Shown here piece after piece: positions 1 through 8,851 of a stretch of DNA of 10,071 nucleotides. Each line of letters starts with the position of its first letter. Within the stretch, counting starts at the first letter, position 1. This DNA is from Brachionus plicatilis (lineage: Eukaryota > Rotifera > Eurotatoria > Ploima > Brachionidae): positions 137,967 to 148,037 of the forward strand of contig QEOQ01000470.1 in NCBI GenBank assembly GCA_010279815.1. Reading direction: 5' to 3'. Below the pieces are notes generated by a model that saw nothing but the letters and a program-made list of their open reading frames with translations, was not told the DNA's origin and searched no databases. The position numbers and the translations under genes were made by a program.

Positions 1-237
1 TGAAAACATAAATTTATGATGAAAAAAAAATAAATCAAATCTTAAGGTAAAACTATTTGTTTTTAAATTTAAATGTACAAGAATAAATTTTTCATCAAAA
101 TGTGATGAAATTACATCCAATTTTTTTTTTATTTGAATATTCATGTGCTTTGATTATCTATATTAACTTTTTCGAAAAAGGAGTTTTTTTTAAACAAATC
201 GCTAATATTAATGCACGAACATTTTGCTTGATTCAAG
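1..237. other. A+T-rich spacer at the left edge
   Basis: This stretch has many poly(A) and poly(T) runs and frequent stop codons in every frame. I see no coding exon in it. It could be intergenic DNA or the intron of a gene lying further left, because the short candidate exon that follows has an AG immediately before its first codon. Confidence 0.5.
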
Positions 238-321
238 ATGGATAAACGAGAAAATCAATTGACAATTACAGTAGTTGCTCCAATTACTCTTAATTCATTT
301 GAGCCTAATACTCTTTTTTAA
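238..321 (+). CDS. Candidate last exon or micro-ORF, 27 codons, function unknown
   Basis: A short frame runs from ATG (238) to TAA (319-321) and encodes 27 residues. It starts with MDKRENQL, continues with alternating Thr/Val/Ile residues that would suit a beta strand, and ends NSFEPNTLF. It is visibly less A+T-rich than its surroundings and is directly preceded by TTCAAG, a usable splice acceptor of the same type as in the downstream gene. A phase-0 terminal exon of a gene starting left of the window is therefore possible. An AATAAA lies at 399-404. In-frame stops upstream mean it does not extend as plain ORF. It could be a genuine micro-ORF or chance; the reverse strand also has a short open frame here. 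No family is recognised. Confidence 0.25.
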   Translation: MDKRENQLTITVVAPITLNSFEPNTLF

Positions 322-633
322 TTTCATAAAAAATTATTATTTTTGCACTTGTAATTAAAAATTATTTATATTTTATAAAGTTTTAATATTTAAAAAAAAA
401 TAAAATACAAATCTATTAAAATAAACGAACGCTGAATAACACCAGAAATTTTCAATCATAATTACTAAAATACCAAAAAGTAATAATCATTAAAGTGGTT
501 TATTTCTTTTTACCAAATCAGTTGCTTAGCTACATTAAATTTGATTTTGATTTGACTTTATATGCCGCTATTATTGTTAAATTCTTTAATTCAATAAGTA
601 TCATTAATCAAATAAGTAATTTCGACTGCAAAA
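322..633. promoter_or_regulatory. Spacer that must hold the promoter and 5' UTR of the four-exon gene
   Basis: This is A+T-rich non-coding sequence between the candidate exon at 238-321 and the start codon at 634. An AATAAA at 399-404 could serve an upstream transcript. The promoter and 5' untranslated leader of the following gene should lie here, but no specific core promoter element stands out from the background. A 97-codon open frame at 495-788 overlaps the true first exon in another frame and is taken as a shadow. Confidence 0.4.
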
Positions 634-1454
634 ATGACCACAATCTCATCAGTTTCCAATCGTCATCCTCCTGTGATGCCATTGCCAATGCCTTCATATG
701 CTTATCAATATCCGAATTCAGACAGTCAGCCATATTCCTCATTACCAGACAGAGTTGGAATTTACAACCCTGGTTAATATTCTTATAAAATTTAAATTGA
801 AAAAAATTTTATTTTCTCTAAAGAGCTGCCAAGTATTTATAAATGGGAAACGCGTTTTCCAGAAAAAAACATAAAATCAACCTATATTGGGCCAACTGAA
901 TTCAAGGAACCACCAAAGCATTATGCCCTTTCTTCCAACTGGCCGAAAGAAAACTACAGTCCCTTGTTTACAGTAAAAATATATTTTTTTTATTAAGAAG
1001 AACATGAAACAATTTTTTTAAAGAACAGTGATAAACCTGTTGCTGCCAAGGGCTATGTTCCACATTTTACAAAGTAAATTGGATGTAATTCTGTTTAAAA
1101 TGCATAATTTTGATAATTTTTTCAAGTAAAACTCATCAAACTTGGAGACGATTTTTGGATGAAACTCCTGAAAGATATGAATTAGAAAAAGTAAATGGAC
1201 TGCAAAAGATGGATTTTGGAGCCAAGACTGGTGCAGAACAATTTAGAACAGGAACCTTGGACTCAACTGAAACAGTTAAAACTGGCATTGGAGCTGATTT
1301 TACTGAGAGACCAACGATGGCGTTGAGTTCCCAGTATCGCAATAATGATGGCTACAGACACGCTTCTCTCTATAATATTAACAACTGGAAACCTTATGGC
1401 AATTCACAAGCTTACTTCAATAATTACATAACAGGAGCTCCGAAGTTTTCATAA
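634..1454 (+). CDS. Four-exon gene, 221-residue Tyr/Trp/Pro-rich soluble protein, possibly ciliary/axonemal
   Basis: The coding sequence joins 634-772, 824-972, 1024-1073 and 1127-1454 (139+149+50+328 = 666 nt), giving 221 residues plus TAA. An in-frame TAA at 613-615 makes ATG 634 the first usable start. The three introns are 51, 51 and 53 bp, with GT starts and AAG ends, and each join keeps the frame open. The N-terminus (1-46) is rich in Pro, Tyr, Ser and Met. Residues 47-96 contain SIYKWETRFP and NWPKENYSPLF. Residues 113 onward contain THQTWRRFLDETPERYEL, and two Gly/Phe motifs, MDFGAKTGAEQF and TGIGADFTERP. The tail is WKPYGNSQAYFNNYITGAPKF. No signal peptide, membrane segment or enzyme motif is seen. 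The extended, aromatic- and Pro-rich composition with GxxxGxxF-type motifs resembles SAXO-like or microtubule-inner proteins of cilia. That is inference; I do not recognise the exact family. The gene model is far surer than the role. Confidence 0.85.
773..823 (+). other. Intron 1 of the four-exon gene (51 bp)
   Basis: The intron begins GTTAAT and ends CTCTAAAG. It splits the codon for residue 47 after its first base (phase 1). Unspliced translation hits a TAA at the donor, so removal is required for the frame to continue into ELPSIYKWE. Confidence 0.8.
973..1023 (+). other. Intron 2 of the four-exon gene (51 bp)
   Basis: The donor is GTAAAA and the acceptor TTTTTAAAG. The intron is phase 0, between residues 96 and 97. 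An earlier AAG acceptor inside it would bring a TAA in frame within eight codons, so the acceptor at 1023 is the one that keeps the protein open. Confidence 0.8.
1074..1126 (+). other. Intron 3 of the four-exon gene (53 bp)
   Basis: The donor is GTAAAT and the acceptor TTTTTTCAAG. The intron is phase 2 and interrupts codon 113. Skipping its removal would give a TAA at the donor. An ATG at 1110 lies inside this intron, in frame with exon 4, but the upstream exons make it unlikely to be the true start. Confidence 0.8.
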
Positions 1455-1505
1455 TCAAAAACGAAAGTTATTTTTTTAAATCCCCGCAGACTTTCAATCT
1501 TTTTC

Positions 1506-1511
1506 AATAAA
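1506..1511 (+). terminator. Poly(A) signal of the four-exon gene
   Basis: A canonical AATAAA lies 51 bp after the stop codon and is followed by a T-rich tract (about 1528-1554) that would suit a downstream U-rich element. AATAAA is common by chance in DNA this rich in A+T, so the support is its position, not the motif alone. Confidence 0.55.
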
Positions 1512-2393
1512 ATTTTTCAGATCTAAATTTTTTTTTCTTTTCTTTTTTTTCTTTAATTGCTTTCACCATATTTTAAGTCAGTTCTTTTGTTCTTTTATAC
1601 AGTTTCCTAATTTTGATCAAAGTAAAAACTATTGAAGGAAAAAAAACATTCCGCAAATCAAATAATCATTGAAGTTAAAAATTTTTAATTTTACTTAAAT
1701 AATCAATCAATAGAAAATTTTCTGTAAAGAACAACGTCAAGAACTCGAACAAAAAAAAAGAAAGTTAATTACATGGAAAAATTTAATATTTCAAGCCAAG
1801 TCGAAAATAAAATTAACTTTTTTTAAAATCATGTTCGCAAGAGCTTATAAAATAAAAATAAAAACTAGCAGTGTCGATTTTACGAAATCAAGTTTAGCAA
1901 TTTGTAGTGTTGGCAAAGTTGTCATAGTCTAATAAGATATACTCGAAAGAGAAAAAAAATCAACAAGAGCCTAGCAATATTTTTACCTTTTAATTTTAAA
2001 TTATTTCCATCACATCTTTGTTTTTCAATATTTCTAATAAACAAAAGCAAATCGATTTTTTGCTTGTGTCAACAGACTTTTTCCTCCCTTTTTAGGTCCA
2101 AAAATCAAACCCGATTTCAGACACATTATCTAATGTCTTCTTAAGTATTTGTTTAAATGTTCTTTGTATCCAAATAATTATCCGATTTTGAAAGATTAGC
2201 ACTCAAAATTTGATCAAATATTGCTTTTTTTATAAATTTAATTAACTAATAAAGTAAACGAAAAATTAATATTAAATTTTATTTTCAAGTTAATTAGATT
2301 TCTTTTTTTACTTTGGAAAAAGAAAAACTAAATCAATAAATTCAGGCAACTTTTAATTTTTACAGCCAAAAACATGAGTAATATATCATTTAA
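1512..2393. other. A+T-rich intergenic spacer
   Basis: No coding exon, tRNA-like or repeat array was recognised here. There is a pyrimidine-rich tract near 1528-1554 and dense stop codons in all frames. Confidence 0.5.
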
Positions 2394-2615
2394 ATGTCTC
2401 CTAGGACAAATGAAATGAATTTTAATTTGTTTTGTGACGCAGCTTTTTGGTCTATCTCAAAAACTAGAGTTTATTTACAAAAAATTCAAGCCACAATTGA
2501 CAATGTTAGAGAGAAAATTAAGTTGACCAAAAATTCAGCATTTAAAAAAATTTTACATTTAAAAAAAGACAAAACTTCAAAGTCTGATATTTTATATTTG
2601 ATTATTATTAATTAA
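2394..2615 (+). CDS. Doubtful 73-codon ORF, Lys-rich, unknown
   Basis: The frame opens directly after an in-frame TAA, starts MSPRTNEMNFNLF, and ends in a Lys-rich tail followed by LYLIIIN. Residues about 27-60 (YLQKIQATIDNVREKIK onward) could form a short basic amphipathic helix. There is no signal peptide and no known motif. An AG-ended pyrimidine stretch (TTTTTACAG, near 2365) sits just upstream, so a spliced exon is conceivable. At this base composition one or two open frames of this length are expected by chance in a window of this size, so this may well be noise. No homologue is recognised. Confidence 0.2.
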   Translation: MSPRTNEMNFNLFCDAAFWSISKTRVYLQKIQATIDNVREKIKLTKNSAFKKILHLKKDKTSKSDILYLIIIN

Positions 2616-4788
2616 AAATCTTTGATTGTAAAATTTTCCATCAGTTTCATTTTGATATTTCATGTCTGAATCCTCAACATGTAATCAAGTTATGTCAAAT
2701 TAATATTAGGAATTTTATTTAGCCAAGTTTTGTTAAATAAAATTTAATATATTTTAAAAATACTTTTTTTGTGAATGAATTTTAGAATGTATTGTTTCTT
2801 TTTTTAATTAAAAAATTTTTTTGAATTTTTTAGATTTTTTTAAATAGATTTTTAGGGTTTTGAGTTAAATTGGATTATGTCAAGTTTTTGAGATTGTTTT
2901 AATGCAAAGCAACAAAAAAATTTTATCTAGTTTTTTGTTCCCTAGAACCAAATTCTGTATTTATTCGCAGTTCAAAATGTGTTTAGTTTTTGATCGGCAA
3001 TTAAGAATATTTTGCTGGTTTATTTTATCTTATTAAACCAGCAAAGATAAATCGAAAAAAAACAGCAATCAAATATTACAGACATTTTTCAAAAATTCTG
3101 TTCTCTGAAATAATCCTTGTTGGTTTTTACCTAAGAATTTCAATTGTTCGGGGAAATCATTTAAAAGCATAATTCATGGAATTTTGTTTTTAAAGTGTTT
3201 TAAAACTTTTTTTTGGTTGAGTAAATTAATTAATTTTTGGCTTATAATTATGAAAAAAAATATTGATTTGTTCAATTTTACATTTATTTATTATTCAGCA
3301 TCTTAAAATAAAAAAAAATTAATTTAAATTTTAAGAACAAATCATTTCTAAAATGTAAATCAATTATCCCAATGGGATATACTCGATTCCGATTAAGCAA
3401 TTATTTCAATTATGTTTGTCAAGTTCATTTTCCAATAATTATTTCCTGATTCAAAATGTTTTTCTGCTGCATTAAAAAAATTCAAAGCTGTTTGGCATTG
3501 TTATCAACAATTGGCAAGATAATTATACAAAAAAGAATTCTTCTCAAACTATTTAACTAATCTGCTTTTAGCAAAAATTATTAAGCCTCGAGTGTTTGAT
3601 TATCTTTTTAATTTTTCTTGTTGGAATAAAAATTTTCAAAGATTTTTTGAGAAATAGCTGTTTTTGGATTTTTTATGGAATTTTTTGTTTCGAGAAAATA
3701 AAAAAACTATGTGTTTTGATTTGAAACTAGGATAAAAGTGAACAATTTTTGTCAGCTATTCTAGTTGCTTTTTCATAGAAAACTAAACAAAATTCAAAGA
3801 AAAAATTTTGGTGAAAAAATATTTCACAGAAATATACTCATAGAAATTATGTTACAAACTGTAAAAGAAAAACATTAAGTTTAAATTTAAAATTGTTTTT
3901 TAGAACAAATTTTAAATGTATTTAAGTTTAATTAACTCTTGAAGTAAATTTTTGTCAATTAAAATTTTCGTTTTTAGTAGATTAAAGGAAAATTCAAAAT
4001 ATTTTTTAATCTATTGCCTATGAAAAATTACAAGAGATAATTAGTCTTATAAAAGATGATAAATTTTTATGAATTATTTTTCTATATTTTATCTCTTTAA
4101 AAAAAATTATGAATTGAACATTCACAGCTTTTCCATCTAAAATAATTAAAAAAAATTTAAATTGACTCCAATTGATAAAACCAGAAAAATAAAAGTTGGC
4201 TTTTTAAAAAGCATAATTTTGCTATTGATCTTCAAAATTGTCTCAGGAATTGATTTTAATTTTGAACTGAATTATTTATTAAAAGTGTTCAAAATAATTT
4301 ATTTCCGAAAAAATAGTCTTTTTTTGAAAACTTAAAAAGAAAACTTTACTAATATGTCGTATGTAAAGATTAAGATTTTAAAATTTACTTTAATCTAGCA
4401 AATCGAGGTTCGGGAAGTTCTATTCTCAATTTGTTTTTGGGAAATTATGCAAGACAATTAAAAAAATTTGCCAATAAAGAAAATAATTTTTGTTTCCACT
4501 TTTTTTCCTTTTTATTAAAAACCAAATTTGTCTCTGAATGATTTATGCGCATTCAAGTCTTGTTAGACAAAAATCTCAAAATCCAGGCCTGAAGCTTGAT
4601 TTTTGATAAAAAATAAAAAAAATTTTAGATAAAATTTTATTGTGTTATGCTGTTCACAGCAGAAATTTTCAATCAAAACTGTTATTCCATAGGTGTTCAA
4701 AAGCACTCAGAACTCAAATGAGTCTACTCGATTTTTCGATTTGCTTCTAAAATTTTCTTGAGCCAAAATTTGAAAAATAGAAAGAGAA
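2616..4788. promoter_or_regulatory. Long A+T-rich spacer, with the promoter/5' UTR of the transporter gene at its right end
   Basis: About 2.2 kb with no credible exon on either strand. The only structure that stands out is the 12-bp-stem hairpin listed separately. The last few hundred bases must carry the promoter and 5' leader of the gene starting at 4789, or intron sequence if there is a non-coding first exon; a possible acceptor is GTTCACAG near 4660. No core promoter motif can be singled out. Confidence 0.4.
3011..3045. repeat. Perfect 12-bp inverted repeat (hairpin) with 11-nt loop
   Basis: The left arm TTTGCTGGTTTA (3011-3022) and the right arm TAAACCAGCAAA (3034-3045) are exact reverse complements around the 11-base loop 3023-3033. 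The arms contain G and C pairs, so this is not simply an A/T-run coincidence. It lies far from either confident gene. It could be a structured-RNA stem, a protein-binding site or a remnant of a small inverted-repeat element; nothing in the flanks decides. Confidence 0.6.
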
Positions 4789-6111
4789 ATGAGCCTTAAC
4801 GAGTCGAACAAGTCAGGTTCGAATGAAGAAAAACTGAGCGATTTTAAATTGTACGTGCCAACAAAATACCTTAATTCGCCACTGTCAAATTCAGCTAAAA
4901 GCAGGCATTTGTCAATTGCATCCGGGACCAATCGCATAAATTTTAATTACAGTCCGGATTTACGCAAAAAAAGTAGTTATTTTAAATCTAAAAATTTGTT
5001 ATCAAATGGCTTTCCATTCAATAATAAAACAACGAATTCAAAAAGCTACATAGACATAGCTTCAAACTCAAATAGCTATCGACAAAATTCTCAGCTAGAC
5101 TTGAACAAAATAAAATCGAACTCGAAAACAAATTCGAGCGAATTCATTCAGCTGAACAGTGCAAACAATAGCTTGTCCAATTTTGAGCTCGGCTTTGATT
5201 TGAATGCAAGAAGTAGCCAGCGCAAATACTCCAAATTTGTGATTCTAGTCTGCTGCGTTTGCTGCATTGTCAAAAACTGCATCGAGTCCCAAAACCAAAC
5301 AACCATGACTTCGTTTGCACCTAACCAAACCGAAAGACAAAGCTTTGCCAAATTTATCCTCAAAAAAGCCTATTTAAAATTTAAGTTCTACTCAATCGGA
5401 CTGTGCATGTCCTTGGTGGTTTGTTTGTCGTTTGTTTGCATGACGTACTTGTTGAGAAGAGCATTGAACCTCACCGAGTTCAGCCAGGACACCAACTCGA
5501 TCAGGCAATTTAGAATGGTCAGCAATATTGAGTTCAACAGGACCAGGATTATTTTGGACTGTAATTTCTGCTATTTTGTGGTATGGTCATCCACTTCCTG
5601 TCTCTTGCTGGTCTACCCGGTCTTTTTGCTCTTCTTCATAGGCTTCTACAAAGTGATGAATTTTTCGAAAAAATCAAAAAGCGAGTCCACTCTTTTGTCG
5701 TCCTTTTCGTCTGACTTGAAAAATTCCAACTTCAAATTTGGCGACTTTGTTCTAAACTCGTTTGATATTTTTTGCTCAGAAAATCAAATGAAAAAAAGGG
5801 CTAAAATCGAGTATCGCTTAGCTACTGAAAAAGCTCAGATTAATGAGCCCAATAGTTCAAATCCGCCAAACCAACAAGAATCAACTGGTTCCACCACCAC
5901 CCAAAGCAACATTTCCCAATTCAAGATAAAGCGAAATTTTCTGCTCAAGGTTTTGTTCATTAGCACCATCTGGATCCTGACAGGATATTCTCTAATAAGA
6001 GCAATCGATCTGCTCCATTGCTCCGATGTAGTTGTTCTGTACTCGGTCAATTATTCTTTTGTCTACATGACCTCTTGGATAGTTTTGCACCATTTATTTA
6101 TCCCTTTGAGA
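4789..6111 (+). CDS. SLC35F3/F4/F5-like carrier (DMT superfamily), N-terminal exon, 441 codons, partial
   Basis: The product is a multi-pass membrane protein of the nucleotide-sugar/drug-metabolite transporter fold. SLC35F members are putative solute carriers, and thiamine has been proposed for SLC35F3; the substrate here is unknown. ATG 4789 is the first start after an in-frame TGA (4771-4773). Residues 1-147 form a Ser/Asn/Lys-rich, disordered cytosolic region. A Cys-rich hydrophobic patch follows (148-163). Then come membrane segments at about 200-222, 258-290, 384-402 and 412-437. The family match is clearest at 385-441: LKVLF, LTGYSLIRAIDLLHCSDVVV, then YSFVYMTSWIVLHHLF, mirroring the SLC35F pattern of a Thr/Ser-Asp-Val-Ser-Val-Leu motif, Asn, Phe-Val and Ser-Trp-Ile-Val-Leu. 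The exon ends in phase 0 at AGA|GTAAGT; the frame read through into the intron stops soon after. The remaining half of the protein lies outside the exon. The N-terminus and the polar loop at 291-383 are long for the family. Confidence 0.8.
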
Positions 6112-6350
6112 GTAAGTAATTTTTTTTTTATATAAACTTTTTTTTTCTTTTTATAAATTCACAAATCGTAGCAGCAGACATATTAATTTTTTAATTTTTT
6201 CAAATTTATATTCAGACACTATAGATTGATTAAAAAGGCCACATATTTATTTCGATTAAAAGTCAGTCAATTAAATGTAATAATTGTCATCTAAATGCTT
6301 TAGAAAATATTAATATAACAAAGAACTAGAAAGCATTAAACGATATTTTT

Positions 6351-6493
6351 TGCCATTGTGAATTTTTTTACAAAAAACAAAAACAAAATATTAAAAATTC
6401 CAAAGCTTAAATTCTAAAGGACCAAAACATGTTCTGTAAATTGTAGCAGCTGATACATCCTTTGTAACGCCAATATATTGATTCTACAAAACT
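6351..6493 (-). repeat. Repeat unit A of the inverted-repeat cluster (143 bp)
   Basis: The reverse complement of this unit aligns without gaps to unit C (6685-6827) over its full 143 bp, with 17 mismatches counted by hand (about 88% identity). Its most conserved core is the stretch around ACCAAAACATGTTCTGTAAA and GCAGCTGATACATC. It is also complementary to unit B. It has no coding potential of its own. Confidence 0.85.
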
Positions 6494-6550
6494 CAGAAAA
6501 TAGTAAATTTGGGATACTACATTATATTAAAAATCCAAATCAACTTTAAG

Positions 6551-6669
6551 TGGTGGTACAAAAGATGTATCAGTTGCTACAATTTACAGAGCATGTTTTA
6601 GTCAGTCCAGATTAAAGTTCTGGCTTTTTTTATGTTTTGTTTTTGTTTTTTGTACTATAATTCACAATG
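6551..6669 (+). repeat. Repeat unit B (about 119 bp, lacks one end)
   Basis: The unit runs from TGGTGGTACA to TTCACAATG and matches unit C at a constant 155-bp offset without gaps. It is clearly more diverged in its middle than A is from C. The roughly 20 bp that begin unit C (AGTTTTGCAGAATCAG onward) are absent or decayed here. It is direct to C and inverted to A. Confidence 0.8.
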
Positions 6670-6684
6670 TTCTGAATTTTGAAT

Positions 6685-6827
6685 AGTTTTGCAGAATCAG
6701 TCTATTGGTGGTACAAATGATGTATCAGCTGCTTCAATTTACAGAACATGTTTTGGTCATTCAGAACTTAAGCTTTGGCACTTTTTATATTTTGTTTTTG
6801 ATTTTTGTACCAAAATTCACAATGCCA
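6685..6827 (+). repeat. Repeat unit C of the inverted-repeat cluster (143 bp)
   Basis: This unit is the mirror partner of unit A across a 191-bp spacer that contains unit B. The 83-codon open frame at 6705-6956 overlaps it and looks like a by-product of the repeat and T-rich flank, not a gene. Together, A and C could fold into a long hairpin of a foldback or MITE-like kind. No clear target-site duplication could be read in the A+T-rich flanks. Confidence 0.85.
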
Positions 6828-8823
6828 TATTTTTTTGAATTGTCATTACTTTTTCAATTTGTCCATTTTAGCTTTTCTATATATTATATTGTTAATTTTA
6901 TTTTAAACTTATTAATTCTTGATTTTTATATTTTTATTAATCTGAAGGAGCTTTAGCTCGACACAGATATAGCAAATAAATAATAATTAAAAAGAACTCA
7001 TAAATGATTGCCAACAAGAATAATTAACAGGGATAAATTTAAATTAATTTTGTATTAAAAAAATTTAATGTCAAAAAAAAATTCATCATTTACTTTTTCA
7101 TCATGTCCTAGAATCATTCAAAGGAATTACTTTCGATTCAAAGAGTGAATCGTAAATTTTGAAAATTCTCGCACCGCTTTTTAAAAAATGAAAAAAAAAA
7201 AATAAAGAAAAAAATTTTTTCCAAAACCTCATAGGAACTTTTAAAAATCACGTCCTTAAAAATCCAGATATTCCATTTGAGAATTATCATACGGCATCCA
7301 TTTAGGAAATATAAGAGGAGAAAGCTAACTTAAAAAGCTGAAAATTTTTTATTTTGAATATTATTTCTTTAATTAATTTATAAATTATTTTCAAAATTTA
7401 TTTATTATTTGACTAATTTTAAGTTGACTTTGTTCGATACATTAAATAACAATTATTACTTTTAATTTAGAAATAATACTTTAAATTGGCTTTAATTTTA
7501 ATTAACGAATAAATAAAATTATTCGACGATTTAATATTATTTTAATTGACATTTAATCAAAATAAATGAAGCTTTTATATTAACTCAATAAAAATATATC
7601 AGATTGAATTTTAAAAAAATTGAGATCGATGCAGTCTAACCGATAATATTAAATTCGAAATTAATTAAATTAAGCAATGAAACACGATATTAAATCTCAA
7701 TAATTTAATTTTTTGAAAAGTTCACTATGACTATGAGAGAATCAATATTTTCATCAAGATAATTTTCTTTCTTCTAAATGATGTGGGTTGATTTAAAAAT
7801 TAGCAGATTAAAAAAATTTTTATCAGCGAAGAATTAAATTTTAGGTTTAAAATGATTTTTAAATTTGCGTTATCTTTCTATAATTATACCATCAATAATT
7901 TTAAAATTCATTTTGACTAATCTAATTAAATAAATGGAAATTATCAGGAAGATCAACAAGTTTCAGGAAGTTGGAAAAAAAATATACGGAAAGAAAGCTT
8001 TCAGTTTTTGGAATAATTTTTTTTTTGTTAAAAATTAATTTATCTGAAGGTTTTCATTATCTTGTTGAAAATAAATAATTTCTCATTTTTTTCTTATAAA
8101 AATATGTTTGACTGCATTTTTTATGTTGAGATTGTTATTGAACTAAAAAGATGAAATCAGTTTTTTGAGAAATAAATTCAATATAACTGTAAATATGCGC
8201 TTTATTTAAACTCAAAATCAATAAGTAATCTTTATTTTCTCAATTTTATTATAATTTTATTTTTATTTAATTAATTTTTGTGAATTAGCCATGATTTTCA
8301 TTTGAATTTTTTAGTTATAATTTACACCTAAAAATAACTGATTTTTTCTAAATTATTCAGTCTGTTTGACACGAATAATAAAATTATAATGACAAAAAAA
8401 TGACAATTAAAGATTTGAGAATCCATCAAAAAAGATTCAAATCAACCAAAAAGGAGAGGAATTTTTCTGAATTATACTTAAACAAATTTTTAACAATTCT
8501 GTTGAATATAACTGCAAAGAGATCAATCGTTTGATTTAAAATAGACTGCGTTTTTTTAAATGTTTTGAATAAAAATAAATGATTTTTAAAATATTTTATT
8601 AAGTATTGTAAAAAAAATGTGTTAGCTTAAAATAATGTGAAATTGTTCTTTTTCAAATTGGTAATTTCTTTGCAGAGATTGTGTTTCCGTTTTCAAAATT
8701 TTTAGAATTGGATAGAGTCTGCAAAATGGCCCGGAAACTTATAAATTTTGCATTCCATGATGCATTTGCAAGAATGATGGTGAGCTAATAATTTGCACAG
8801 TTATTGCAGACTTTGGTTTCATG
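6828..8823. other. A+T-rich sequence inside the presumed intron
   Basis: About 2 kb without a recognisable gene or repeat. A short hairpin with 7-bp arms CGATTCA/TGAATCG lies near 7134-7152. A 50-codon frame without an early ATG lies at 8636-8785 and is discussed as a weak observation. Otherwise I see nothing beyond homopolymer runs. Confidence 0.45.
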
Positions 8824-8851
8824 TGTAACAAGCTTGTTACAGATTGTAACA
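8824..8851. repeat. 18-bp perfect palindrome plus a third half-site
   Basis: TGTAACAAGCTTGTTACA (8824-8841) is its own reverse complement. A further direct copy of its half-site TGTAACA lies at 8845-8851, three bases after the palindrome ends. The arrangement (+, -, +) resembles a dimeric DNA-binding site with an extra half-site, though a chance palindrome or element remnant is also possible. Confidence 0.65.

Noticed and set aside
495..788. 97-codon plus-strand ORF
   Set aside because: It overlaps exon 1 of the spliced gene (634-772) in a different frame and runs into its intron. The exon frame joins cleanly to three further exons, while this one does not.
1136..1342. 68-codon minus-strand ORF
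   Set aside because: It is the antisense shadow of exon 4, whose plus frame is supported by splicing from three upstream exons.
1936..3386. An 11-base word GATATACTCGA found at 1936-1946 and again at 3376-3386
   Set aside because: The match does not extend on either side, so it is consistent with chance in a window of this size.
4400..4420. GAGGTTCGGGAAG, resembling a tRNA B-box
   Set aside because: No cloverleaf stems or matching A-box could be found around it.
4707..4937. 76-codon minus-strand ORF
   Set aside because: It is antisense to the start of the transporter exon and has no recognisable features.
5148..5363. 71-codon minus-strand ORF
   Set aside because: It is antisense inside the 441-codon transporter exon, so it is most likely a shadow.
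5835..6050. 71-codon minus-strand ORF
   Set aside because: It is antisense to the part of the transporter exon with the clearest family similarity.
6705..6956. 83-codon plus-strand ORF rich in Phe, Leu and Ile
   Set aside because: It begins in repeat unit C and continues through T-rich DNA. Its hydrophobic translation follows from poly(T) composition, and no motif or start context supports it.
7234..7332. About 32-codon open frame after an AG, ending in a basic RRKLT tail
   Set aside because: It is too short, has no ATG at its start, and does not resemble the expected next segment of the transporter. Frames of this length are common at this composition.
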